From NCBI RefSeq assembly GCF_004193775.1, contig NC_041005.1, forward strand, positions 3,474,501 through 3,538,500: a stretch of DNA of 64,000 nt, in the 5' to 3' direction. Within the stretch, counting starts at the first letter, position 1, and each line of letters starts with the position of its first letter. The notes beneath the pieces are model-generated. The model was not told the origin of the DNA and searched no databases. It was given only the letters and a program-made list of their open reading frames with translations. The DNA comes from Glycine soja. Its lineage: Eukaryota > Streptophyta > Magnoliopsida > Fabales > Fabaceae. Positions 1 to 11,756 of this stretch are shown in pieces. Position numbers and translations under genes: made by a program.

Positions 1-27
1 GGGCGTTAGTGATGGCGGAAAACGAAG

Positions 28-154
28 GCGCCAATGGAAATGAACAAAATTTCACTGAAAACTCAGATTTTGAATGAAAAGGGAAAATGGTGAAAAGTTT
101 TCACAACGCCCGCTGTGGCATTCAATTTCAAACTGTTTTCGACTTTTATAAAAT
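28..154 (+). promoter_or_regulatory. Probable core promoter of the A3-type cyclin
   Basis: The sequence shows TATAAAAT at 147-154, about 45 bases before the cyclin ATG at 199. Bases 28-35 read ATTGGCGC on the minus strand, which fits the E2F consensus WTTSSCSS. E2F control of A3 cyclins at G1/S is established for the family. Its use here is inferred, and the window begins too close upstream to see the rest of the promoter. Confidence 0.45.
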
Positions 155-198
155 CTCAATGCCTCATGCCGCCGCGTGACTGACAACTAGAAGCCGAG

Positions 199-2533
199 AT
201 GGAGTCACGCGCCGCAAAGAGAAGGGCCAACCAACCCCAAAACGAACCCCTCACAAAACGACGCGTCGTGTTGGGTGAACTTTCCAACTTGCCCAATCTC
301 ATCGTTCCTCAACCAGCGGTCACTGACAAGACCCTCACTGTTCACAACGGTGTTTCTGCAGAATCAAACGTTAATGCTCCTATTGTTTCCGACATCTATA
401 ACTATCTTCGTACAATCGAGGTAACTTGTTTGGTACTGTGTTTCGCTTTGTTGTTTGTGTGTGTTTCAAATTGTACTGATTCTGATCTGATACATCTTGT
501 ATTTTAGATGGAGAAGCGAAGGCCAATGGTTGATTACATTGAGAATGTTCAGAAAGAGGTTACAACGATCATGAGAGCAATATTGGTGGATTGGATAGTA
601 GAGGTTGCCGAAGAATACAAGCTTCTCTCTGATACCATTTTTCTCTCTGTTTCATATATCGATAGAGTTTTGTCTATTAATCCTGTCAGCAAGCCGAGGC
701 TACAGTTACTGGGTATTTCTTCCATGTTCATTGCATCGTAAGTTTTAACAAACTATTCATGATTTTACAAATGTTGTGTGTGTTTGTTTTCACCCTAAGA
801 AGTACTGAATTGCTTTTCCCTCTTGGTTTCGCATTGAGATTTTGTCAAAGATAGTAAATGTTTAGTTATTGACTATTGTTCAGAAAAATGATTTTTTTTT
901 TTGGGTATAACCAAGTGGTATTTAGGACTTTCATGATTTCTATTTATTCCTTATTAATTTTGCAAATGCTTGTCTAAAACAATCATGTTGTTCTGCTGAT
1001 CTGCTAATGTTCATTGTTAATATACAGTAAGTATGAGGAAATTAGCCCGCCGCATGTGGAAGAATTCTGCTTTATCACTGACAACACGTATGACAAGGCA
1101 GAGGTAAATAAACTGTTTTTATAGCTATGAAATTAATAATTATGTTGTTGTGTTGAATTGGACAATTTTATTTTGTTAACGGGCCCTTACTTTGGTTCTC
1201 GTTGTTGTTTACAATTTAAGGTGGTGAGTATGGAGGCTGACATACTTAAGGCCCTGAATTTTGAATTGGGCAACCCCACTGTTAAGACCTTTTTAAGGTA
1301 ATAATGATGAGTTCTATTTGTTTTATTATTTTCGTTAATATGAAACACCGATTATAATTGAAATGACAATGGACTAATTGTGTGTATGCAGGAGGTTTAC
1401 TGGAATTGCCTGTGAGAATAAAAAGGTGGGTTTGATTTTGAGGTCTGCATGCTTTGGTTTTGTCACAAGCTTTTGTAAAGTTTTTTAAATTATTTGTTGT
1501 TTTGTACTTTCAGGCTTCAAGTTTGCAATTTGAGTTTATGAGTTATTATCTTGCTGAGCTAAGTTTGTTGGAGTATTGTTGTTTGAAGTTCTTACCTTCT
1601 TTGGTGGCTGCATCTGTTGTATTTCTTGCCAGGTTTATCATTTGGCCTGATCTGCAACCTTGGGTACGTATTTGTTGTTGGGGGGTAATAAATCTCTTTC
1701 TATAATAGAGTTGTCAAATTAAGGCCTGTGGTTTACGGCTTCTTGAAGTTGTCGTAATTATAGTTACTACAATCTTATGATTCAGAATTTGAATAGTAAA
1801 GTATGATTTCATGCAATTCAGTTAGTCATTGATTTGTATCATGAGATGAGTTTCAAATAATTATTTTGGATCAAGACAATTTTGTATTATTGACACAAAT
1901 CATTTGATTTAATGTTTTGTTATTTTTTTTTTTCATTTTTTTACTTTTCTTTTATCAATTCTTATAAAAGAAATTGAAATGTAGTATAAGCTTAAATTTA
2001 AAGAGTATTTTTTTAACTTAGTTTATTTGTCATCCACTCATTTAATATAAGTACTTGATTTGGTTATTTCATTGCTTACTTTCTATTCTAAAAGAGGTTT
2101 CACAAAATCATATGTAACTACTAATTTTATTTTGAGTCCTATGGTTAAGTTGTTTTATTTATTTTTAATTTAAAATTATTACTTTCAACATTATATATCA
2201 TGATCTATTAACTTGGCCATTCATGACTTGAATTTCAATTTAATAACCTTGGCTGTAGCAGACTTCAGACTTGTATGAATGCTCTCGGTATAAATCAGTT
2301 GAGTTAAAGGAGTGTGTTCTGGTCTTACATGACTTGTACACGGCAAGGAGGGGAGGGTCTTTCCAAGCTATTCGGGAGAAATACAAACAGCATAAGGTTT
2401 TTATTTTTACTTGCATTTCTTTGACTTCCAATATGGCCAACATGAATGACTTGAATTCTTTATGCTGTAACAGTTTAAGTACGTAGCAAACCTGTCTGCG
2501 CCCCAAGTACCTAATTATCTATTTGAAGAATGA
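199..2533 (+). CDS. CYCA3: A3-type cyclin (cell-cycle regulatory subunit)
   Basis: Eight exons join in frame: 199-420, 508-737, 1028-1103, 1221-1297, 1392-1425, 1514-1663, 2262-2396 and 2474-2533. They encode 327 aa, slightly short of the usual 340-370 aa for A3 cyclins. A destruction box, RVVLGELSN, lies at residues 22-30 and would direct APC/C-mediated turnover. The A-type signature MRAILVDW sits at about 96-103, inside the N-terminal cyclin fold (roughly 65-190). The C-terminal cyclin fold follows and ends in [11 protein letters not shown]3 cyclins bind CDKA in the nucleus and act around G1/S and S phase. The start is the first in-frame ATG after the TATA box. Exon 5 is only 34 nt. The largest intron, 1664-2261, is AT-rich and shows no coding sequence. 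Family assignment is firm; which A3 member it is cannot be told. Confidence 0.93.
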
Positions 2534-4610
2534 TGCAGCTAGATGGAATCTGCGGTCTTTTGAAGTGGTCCAATGTTTGATGGAATTTGCTCTCTCTTGC
2601 ACAAGAGCATGCTAACAATGGGTTTGTTAATTGACTTCACAATGAAGTCATTTCAATATAGAGTTTCAATTTTGGAGATTATACGGTAAATGGCAATGAA
2701 CTTGATTGCCAAAAATTGTGTCAAGACACTCTAGAATTTGTTTAGCTAGTGTAAAGTTTCACTTTAATATTAACTAATTTGCAGCCTGAAGTGTACAATT
2801 AAACTAACCTTCAATCCATGACGTTAATGTATCTCTTTAGGATAAAAATGTAAATGCTTCTGGGTCTGCCCCTAAGCAGTTGCTGTGAAAGCTAGTTGCA
2901 CGCTGGCTTTATGATAATTCTTTTGTATAATTTGACTTGTAAATTAAGTTGTCAACTAAAAACAGCGTACAATCCTTTTGTCCTTGGGGGTCTAAAAATT
3001 TCCTGATGTGTCATTAATCTTATTCATAATTAGTAAGTTCGTAAACACTTTCAGAATCGGGCATGGCAATGTATATTTTCCTTAGTTCGTGCACGCTTAT
3101 ATGTTTAGCCATTTACAACATGTGAAGTATGACTTGAAAATGGGAGTGATTGGAACAACACGATTACACCAAAGAATTTCACGCGCGTCGGCAATGGCAG
3201 TCATGGGTCATAGCATGAGATATTCACAAATGATGTTCATCTATCTATAACTTCTACAATGTCTCTTTTACTATTCACTTGGTAATTGACACATTAAACC
3301 CTCACTATTTAATTGTTGTAGGATTTTACAATGTATATTTTGTCATTCAACAAGAAACTACAATGCCCTTTTCACTATTCATAGATTTTTTTTAGTTTTT
3401 AAAAATTTCAATCGACTTTCTGATTCACTTGGAAAATATGAGTTTGCTATTTTTTTTATTCTAAATCAACGTAGAACTTTGCTGAGACAAATATGAAAAG
3501 AGACTTTTATATAATAATTTTCTTTAACATAAGTAAGTTTACTATGATTTAAAATCATTTTATTTTATATCATATTAACTTTTTATTGTTGGAAAATCGA
3601 TAAGATTAAACATTGGAAAAATTTACACTACACCAACCAATAGATCATTAACAATAACACAAATGAACACGATATATACTATCCTTTAATTTCAAAATTT
3701 TAAGTTATGAGTTTTCTTTTTTACTTTTATGTTACTCGATTTTTTTTATTCCTATTTAATGTGAGCTTTCAGCTCACTTACATCATCTGTAATCTAATAT
3801 TTTATGTTAAAAAATAAAAGAAGAAAACCCTTACATTGAGCACGTAAGAAAGTTTCCAATTAATTAGTTATTCTTTGAGTGATGTAATTCATGCAATCCC
3901 ATGGTATCAGGTAGAGCCAAACCAGAAGCCGAAGAAGGAAGATTCTGCAGTACATGGAATCCCAATCCCATGGTATCACGTAGAATAGAACCAAACCAGA
4001 AACCGAAGCAGGAAGTTTCTGTAGCATGTAGGTGTGCGCAACTTCCAAAGCCGTGCGGATCCCACATCTTAAAATTTTAATGCATAATATCTACAAGTCA
4101 TAGACATTGAAGCCAAAAAAAAAAAAACAATGACGCATTGAAAACATTCTATTTCATCTGGTGTTAATTAAGGAAATGAAAATACATGTTCAAGTTTTGC
4201 CTTCTTTCTCTGTTCAACAACTTTCTAGTTTTCCAGAGACCATATATCATGATTGATGTTGATCTTGATTGTTCAGGTATTAAGATGTTTGACCGGGTAA
4301 ATTGAGAAAAACACTGTTCAAGAGTTGCACTTCCCTTGTCTCTGCAATCGATAAAGTTCTACTCCCTGCACGTAGTTCAAAAATCAGTATACAGCACCAC
4401 AATGGCTCCAAACCTATAATCTCGACGACTATATTAATTTCATGATCTGATCATCAAAATACATATACCCAACCAGAATAGAAGAGAGAAACGAGATCAA
4501 TGACCACTAGGGTTTGTATTGCATAAGTCAACTTAAATTACAAGAATGTAAAGAGTAGCTGTCTAAAGTATCCTTAAATGAAAATAAATAACAAAATCAA
4601 GCCACATTAT
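2534..4610. other. Convergent spacer between cyclin and MADS genes
   Basis: This stretch is AT-rich and lies between the two 3' ends. The first few hundred bases are probably cyclin 3' UTR. I see no conserved open frame. The only clear structure is an imperfect 69-bp tandem duplication beginning at 3894, listed separately. Confidence 0.6.
3894..4035. repeat. Imperfect 69-bp tandem duplication
   Basis: Two adjacent copies both begin CAATCCCATGGTATCA, at 3894 and 3963. Both continue with a GAACCAAACCAGAA- or GAGCCAAACCAGAA-type core and a GGAAG..TTCTG tail. Several substitutions and a small indel separate them, so the event is not recent. No gene lies here. Confidence 0.75.
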
Positions 4611-7600
4611 CTAACTCCAGTAAGTACCTAAAGGATTAAGATGCTGCCAAGAGGACGAATTGGTGTGAATAGCTTGTCCAAACTGGGGATGTAATGTATT
4701 ACTAATGCCAGCGTCTAAACTACTCCTCGGATTCATTTGGCCATTCAGATCCATGTTTGCGGAATGCAGAAGGGTCGAAGTTGGTGTTAACATATCAACA
4801 ACCGTGCAATGATGTGATTGTTGATCTCTGAGTTCCAAATTAAAGAAGAGGGATAAACAATTTTACTCAAATTTAATTAGTAGGGTGTGACAAACGGATC
4901 AATGCCAATAAAAATTATAAAGTACCTGACAAGAGCAGTGTCATAAACATTCGCAAAGTTCAGAGTCTGGACATGTAGTGGATCACCCTGTGGAAACCAA
5001 TCTACTGGGTTCTTTGAGGCTCTGGAAATAAATCCATTTACATCTACAGTTTTTGCAGCATGTACCTAATCATAATAATTAAATTATAGTTGCAAGTTGC
5101 AATCCATAGTTCTAAGTTTAATAACATGATCACAATTGTTGTAAGTTGTAACCGTTGTAATCGTGTGCCATGCATGATTATAAATAGTACCCCGCCTCCC
5201 CCCAAATATTTGTTTTAAGAAATACAGTTATAGTTATTAGAGGGGTGTTCAACATACATTTATATGTTCATTCAGGGAGTGTAGGATTTTAAAATATTAT
5301 TTTAACATATAGATTTAAAGATTAGATATAAATATTATCATTTATCATATTTCTTTATAAGATTTTTATGATAATATAAATTTTAATGGATTTATATCAT
5401 AAAAGTTTGAATTTTTTTTTTATAAATTTGTAAGATTTGAAAGGATTCTCTAAATTTTTAAAAACGCATTCAAAATTATGAATTAGTAAAATAATAATGA
5501 TGAGATTTGAAAAAAAAAACTAATATAATTTTTTTAATCTTTTAATAACTATATTGATTCTAACTTTATATCCTCCTATATTCACATTTCTTGCAATAGT
5601 ATCTTAGACATGTCTAAAATTATACATTAACTTTTTTATTTTTTTAATTATAATAATTATTTCATAATAAATCTAATGATATGTTTAAATAGGGTGTATT
5701 AATAAACATATACTAAAAGGAATAGTGAGGATGGAAAATTAGTAGAATAAATACTAAGTTATGTGGATGACAAAATTAGGAGTGACAGTCACGAAAACAT
5801 TTTATCAAACATGTGATAGACATAGTATGTATAAGAAAAACATGATTAGTCTTAGATATACAACAAATATTTATTTAATTTAGAAAACAAAGAAAAAAAG
5901 TATAAAGGAGAGGATATTTGACATTTCTTACTTCAAAAAAATAAAAGAAATATATATGACACATATCTTAAAGAGTATTAAAAAGAGGAGAAAGTATATC
6001 TGATGAGAGAAAAAAAAAGTCTAATAACAATTAGAAAAAAAAAAAAAATCTAACAAAATCTTAAGTGTTTAGATGAGATTATTTGATAAATGTTTTATAC
6101 TGAAAAGTCTTATGAGATCCATCAAAATCATTCTTAAAAATAATTAATTTAAATTTGTATATTTTTGAATACCCAAAGACTTTTTATAATTTATAAGAAA
6201 ATTTAATTGAATATCATCAAATTTTGTTGTCTCTCTTAAAAATCTTAAAAGTTTTAATTAAATACTAGAAGATTAGGACTCTTTCATAAAAATCTTTTAA
6301 AATTCTAATTCAATACACCCAACATCTAAATTCTAAAGGAATTGTCTAGATAACCGTGTTAATAAATTCTATTACAAATCTAATTTAAGTCTTATAATCA
6401 CTTATAAGAGAAAAAAATAAAAATTAAAAAATAAACTTTTCTCATAAACTAAAATAAGTTAATTTGTAAAAAAAAAAAAAAGTTAACTTTTCTAAAATTA
6501 ATTTTTAACTTATGCATAGAATAATTTTAATTTATGAAAAAACTTTATTTTTATTTTTTATAATAATTTTATAGCATATGAAATATATCATGCATGATCT
6601 TAAATATTACTTTATTTTTATTTATATATCCAAAATAAATATTTTTGTGTATAGAATGATGACAATGAGGTTTCAAACTACTCAAATCTCTTACTACAAG
6701 ACCAATCCTAGTATGAGTTTATATATCCAACATATCTAAGCAGAAAAAATATATCAGCAAATTGAACAAACTTCTTGTTGGTAAGATTTTTTAAGAATAC
6801 ATTGGAACGATGGTGGTTAGGAATTGTTATAAAGCTAGTGAGCCTAACCATATCTTTATATACCTGTGGAGAATGAGTGGCATGAGAATTGTACTCCTCC
6901 AAAACACACTGTGCAAGCCAAAAAATTTGTAAGTTGTCTTTTAATTTGAAGACATTTCATAATTTATTAGTATGATGTACATAAAAATAATAGCAGGTTA
7001 GAAGTAGTAGTAAATTTATTGTGTGGCTACAAGTAATGGTAATTAAGCAATTGGAGTATTGGACTTACCTTTCGCAGTTGCACTTGTTTTAGAGTATCCC
7101 GAAGGACATATTCACGATATTCAGCCTCGCTGAGCGTTGTGATCTCTGAAGGATCACCTTCAAATATCCTAAAAAATAGTGTGAAACAATGGTGAATTAA
7201 TTATATTCTCTCATCAACATACCAGAATTTGGTTTTGGTTTTGATTTAATTGATTTGTAAGCAATGATAAATTCAAAGGAACCTTAGTCGCTTCTCCATC
7301 TCTTCCAATTGAGACTTGCAAGTGAAAATTTCTCTTCGAAGATCCTGAAGCTCGCATAAAACAATCAGTCGAACACAAATATATAAGATCAATTGAAGCT
7401 GGAAATAGATTTATCAGATTATACACAGTGTTTGTTAACAAATACCTCAATTTGGGAATCTGAAGTCATTGAGCTGCATTACAACACGATAAAATTGTAA
7501 ATAATCAAATGCCAAACAACTTCATCAGTAAATAATTAATCAAAAATACCAAATAATACCTAGGGGCTTGACATATTTGACCAGCTTCATCTTTCAACTT

Positions 7601-8513
7601 ACTAAGCAACTTTTGAATGTGCTACAGAGACAATGAAAATTTTAAATTTCAAAGTAATACTTCTAATTAAAATCGATGTTCAGTTCAAAACCTTATGTGA
7701 TGCAAGACTAATTAAAGTACCTCTTTATTATGCATCCTTTAGAGTTTCACGGCAACAAGAGTTTAAATTAAGCCCACATGGTCGATAAATCAAAGGTGGC
7801 AACATTAGGATAAACTGATTAACTAGTATCAGGTATCAGAAGTTAAAAATACACAAGCTCTTACCTTCCGTGTTCACCCTCCGAAAGATTAACATATCGT
7901 TCTAGAATTTCTTCAATGCTTTAAAACATATATTTCAGAAAAATAGCGAGTCATTAGATTTTTCAATAAAGAACAAAGCTTTTGAAATAGAATAGACAAA
8001 ATCAATTAACGAATAATCTTCTAGATTAACTTAGATTTAACTCCACCTAATCGAGAAGACAAGTAAAATATAAAAATAAAAATGAAAAGAAAAAGATATC
8101 CATCTTTAGCTTAAATTAAATATCTTACAAAATTAATTTTATAAAGATACCTTAATTACTATGTGCTAAATTTCGTAAATTTAACTCATTTTAAGATCTG
8201 AGATGTCCGATCTACCTTCATCCAACGGTTAAAATTCAGCAACTGTATATGATTGCATGGAAATTTTGACAGCACCGAATCCAGTTCCCACACACACAAC
8301 ACAACACATGCAATAGAAATAAGCAAACCTTTTGTTGCCAGAGAAGAAAGTGGCTCTTCCTGATGGGGAAAACATGATGAGAGCCACATCAACATCACAA
8401 AGAACAGAAAGTTCGTAAGCTTTCTTGATGAGTCCATTCCTCCTCTTGGAGAAAGTGACTTGCCTATTGGTTGTGTTCTCAATCTTTTTGATCGGAAGCT
8501 TCACTCTCCCCAT
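4611..8513 (-). CDS. MIKC*-type MADS-box transcription factor
   Basis: Ten exons on the minus strand join in frame: 8513-8329, 7918-7865, 7736-7721, 7621-7560, 7473-7446, 7344-7283, 7168-7069, 6908-6864, 5065-4926 and 4827-4611, giving 302 aa. Residues 1-60 are a complete MADS DNA-binding domain ([37 protein letters not shown]). A helical keratin-like region follows (EELLERYV-type helix, then [26 protein letters not shown] and [18 protein letters not shown]). Its many short exons and sequence match the MIKC* class (Arabidopsis AGL66/67/104 group), which acts as heterodimers in late pollen development. Exon 3 is just 16 nt. The protein stops at LGTYWS, earlier than I recall for close legume homologues. 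A likely 5' UTR intron runs from a donor at 8808 to an acceptor at 8521. The ninth intron-spanning gap (5066-6863) is long and very AT-rich. Confidence 0.9.
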
Positions 8514-8520
8514 ATTTCAC

Positions 8521-8808
8521 CTGTTCTCACCATAAATAAAAAGCCTATCAGATAAATATATAGGAAAAGGAAACACAACCCCTCATAAATGAGAGGTTGA
8601 ACCAAAGGCGGTGAAAATAGAAGAAAACAAGGGAAAAAGAGGAAGAAATGCAGGAGATAGGTTTTGTCTGTATCGGGCCATTAATAAAAGGTGACGCAAG
8701 AGGGTTAAGAGATCGCGGTTTGTATGCAGATAACTTGAAGAGCATATTAAGCACGTAATTAATTTCTATTAATCTTGAATCTCCCTGTTAACATGTTTAT
8801 TTTCTTAC
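8521..8808 (-). other. Putative 5' UTR intron of the MADS gene
   Basis: On the minus strand a strong donor, CAAG|GTAAGA, lies at 8809/8808. An acceptor, GAACAG, ends at 8521, seven bases before the start codon at 8513. Splicing would give a leader ending GTGAAAT before ATG. This is read from splice signals only; a transcript is needed to confirm it. Confidence 0.4.
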
Positions 8809-11740
8809 CTTGGTGCCTAGTGCTGCAACATGCATCTCACAAAAACCGATTTAAAAGAGGTGGTGAGTGTCAAATCAATGAATATTGCAGCGAAGAGGAG
8901 TGGAATATAAACACCACTTTCAACTTTTTTATTATCACTTTATGATATTTATGCTTCTTTCACTTTCTCTTCTCAGGTATTAAATAGGATGATGAGTATA
9001 GCTGTCATAAATACGAGAAGAGAGAGAATTTGTCCCGAGAAAACTTGCACAAGAAGCTGTAACACTAGCTAGTTCATGCTGAGAAGCAAAGATCAACAAC
9101 TTTTGTTTTTTTGTTACTAGTTACGAGTGAAGGCCATGGCAGAGTTGGGTAGATGCCAAAAATGGGACTGCTTGAGAGGGTGAAAGGGACAAGCTTGCGG
9201 TGGTTTAAAGCGTGATGGAAGATGGAGGACGATTGCGCGTAAGTAATGGAAGATTTTTTTCAAATAAATAAGAGTTACAGAAGAAGTCATTGCCACGTCT
9301 TCAATTTTCTTGTTTTCTGTGATGTGTGATGCTATTCTCAAATTTTCGCACTTACCGTGCGTCTCGCTGTTTGTTTCAGTGGGGCCGCCTATTGGTAGTG
9401 ACTTCCCTGGGTTTTATAGATTTTGAAGGGAGTGAAAATCATGATGCGGTGAATTTTTTTTAAATTACGGGTATTTAATCTTTTTTTGGGTGATTTTTAA
9501 AAACAATTTACTAAAAAGAATTGATCTTCAAACTATTTACTTGTGGAAATTTTTTGTCACATCAGATGTGAGTGACATGAGTTAAAATAACATCATCAGT
9601 TTATGTTTTGTTATAAATAATATCATCTTAATTTATATCATTCTTTTCAGTGGACTTGTCAGACCACATGTCATGCCATAGGTTCTGATAGCCGAAAAAA
9701 ATAACAAAATAGGATGATATCACCCACTACATAACAAAAGATGAACGGTTGACATAGAACAAGATGATGTGACTTGATCTCATAATCTCCTTTCAACCCT
9801 ATTTGTGTTTCCACATCTATTGATTTTCTCACTTTTTTCTTTTTCCTACCCACAACTCTGCCTTCCATTCCTCACCCAACAAAACTTAGGACATGTTTGA
9901 TAATACAAGAAATGAAAAATTATAATTTATTTCATTATATTTTTTCTTTTATAAATTACTTAAACAATGGAAATGATATTTTAATTCATTTCATTTCAAT
10001 TCATTCTACTCAATTATATTCTGATACACTTTGTTCTGTTATTCATTATCAATCCAAACATAATCTTATATTGATTGTTTGGCCATTATTATTTATTTAT
10101 TTTATGTTACAAATATTTATTTAATTGAAAAATAAAAATATGTGAAGTTGACATGTTGCTTAATTGTGACGTCACTATCAATTTTGTTCCATTTCACCAC
10201 ATTATATTGTTGAATAGAATTTTTTTTAGCAGGGTCTATACAATTTTTCTCTCCTTTCACCGTATACCAAATAACTAAAATTTCTCATTTCAATCCTACT
10301 ATTGTTCTTTCCCATTTTATTCTCTCGCAAATCCAACCAGCCAAATGTAGCCTTTTAGAGAAAAGAAAATAAAGTAAATAAAAAACACGAATTGACTTTT
10401 ATTTATCATTGAATCATTATTTATATTTCCTTTTTTCTCTATTTTATTTTATTTTAATTTATTTAAAAACCAATAAAGATTGATTGAAGAATAAATAGAA
10501 TGTTTTGTAAATCTAAAATCATTGATCTAAACATGCTATCAATTTAAACAAAAATAAAGTTGAAGTATGATCAAAATGAGTTAATTACCTCCCACCATTA
10601 AAAAGCTTATGTGTTCAATTTATAGATTTATGTCCATCATAGAATTCAATTCAAAAACCTTTTGTTTTGGATACATTTTTCATTAAAAAACTTATGAGTT
10701 CAATTCATTCTTAGATCCATTTGGTTTTGGCTTTACTCAAACTCTCTCGGTAGTGTGTTTTCTGAAGAAAGGAACAGAGGCACAATAATCTAAAACAAAT
10801 TATGCGTTCAATTTATAGATTTATGTCCATCATAGAGTCCAATTTAAAAATCTTTTTGCTTTGGACGTGTGATTTGAAGTTTTAAACCTTTTCACTGTAA
10901 ACCTTTAAGTTTTAATTTATTAAATTTTATAGTATTTGTTTATTTAGCTTTTAACTTTTATAATTTCTCTTATCTTCTCAATCCGATTTGCTGCATATTT
11001 GCAGCATGTTTCCCTATTTCTTGTTTGTACTTGCAAAAAATATCTTAATTCTAGGTCTATGTATTTTAACGACAATTCTATAATTGTGATTTGCTACTTG
11101 TTGAATCTTAGGTTTGTCTACTTTCCTTCATTTTAATTGTGAGCTGAAATTTCCTGTATATTTGTAACGCATTAACGTTGCTCGTTAATAACTTCAGTCG
11201 AAAACTTTTTCTAAGTTGATTAATATTTAGTTGGTCAATTAATTTTCTTATATTGGACCCATGGGTAGGTTGTAAATAGTGCACTCTTATTTTTTTCATT
11301 AGTCATAACCGAAAAACTTGCAATTCTTTGTGCCCACGACCACTATCGACACACACTTATACACATGACACATGATATATGAACCACGGTCCGCTAGCGG
11401 TGGAGTGTTTGGAGTAGGACACATGATATCTTAACACATGACATGACATGACATATTTTAACGGTTTTGCCCCCAAACAGGAACATTAAAAAAAAGAATT
11501 GCAAAACGGATATGGAAAATAATTAAAATTATAATAACGACCACCAAATGTTCAACATACCTGTCATTCAAATACCCGTCAATCACACCAAAGGGTTATC
11601 TTCATTAAAGAACAGTGAAACCTTCTAGTCTCAACTAAAGTAAGTGATCTACTCTACACACACTTCCGTTTCTTTTCATGCTACCTTGAATTGAATCAAT
11701 GGCTCTGTTACACCGAGCCATGCGCACTATACCATCCCAG
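8809..11740. other. Divergent spacer between MADS and APD-like genes
   Basis: This AT-rich stretch should hold the promoters of both flanking genes. Small open frames around 9117-9341 and 9897-10124 lack recognisable domains, and I treat them as chance. A direct repeat at 10613 and 10806 is listed separately. Nothing else is recognisable. Confidence 0.5.
10613..10868. repeat. Pair of direct repeats 193 bp apart
   Basis: GTTCAATTTATAGATTTATG starts at 10613 and again at 10806. Identity holds for about 31 bases and continues more loosely for roughly 60 (both run on to a CTTTTTG/CTTTTTGCTTTGGA-like end). The intervening unit contains a third, weaker echo near 10690. It looks like an old local duplication in non-coding DNA. 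Confidence 0.7.
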
Positions 11741-11756
11741 CATCAGCGGTGGCAAC

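Noticed and set aside
9117..9341. Minus-strand frame upstream of the MADS gene
   Set aside because: It lacks any recognisable motif and lies in what is more simply a promoter region.
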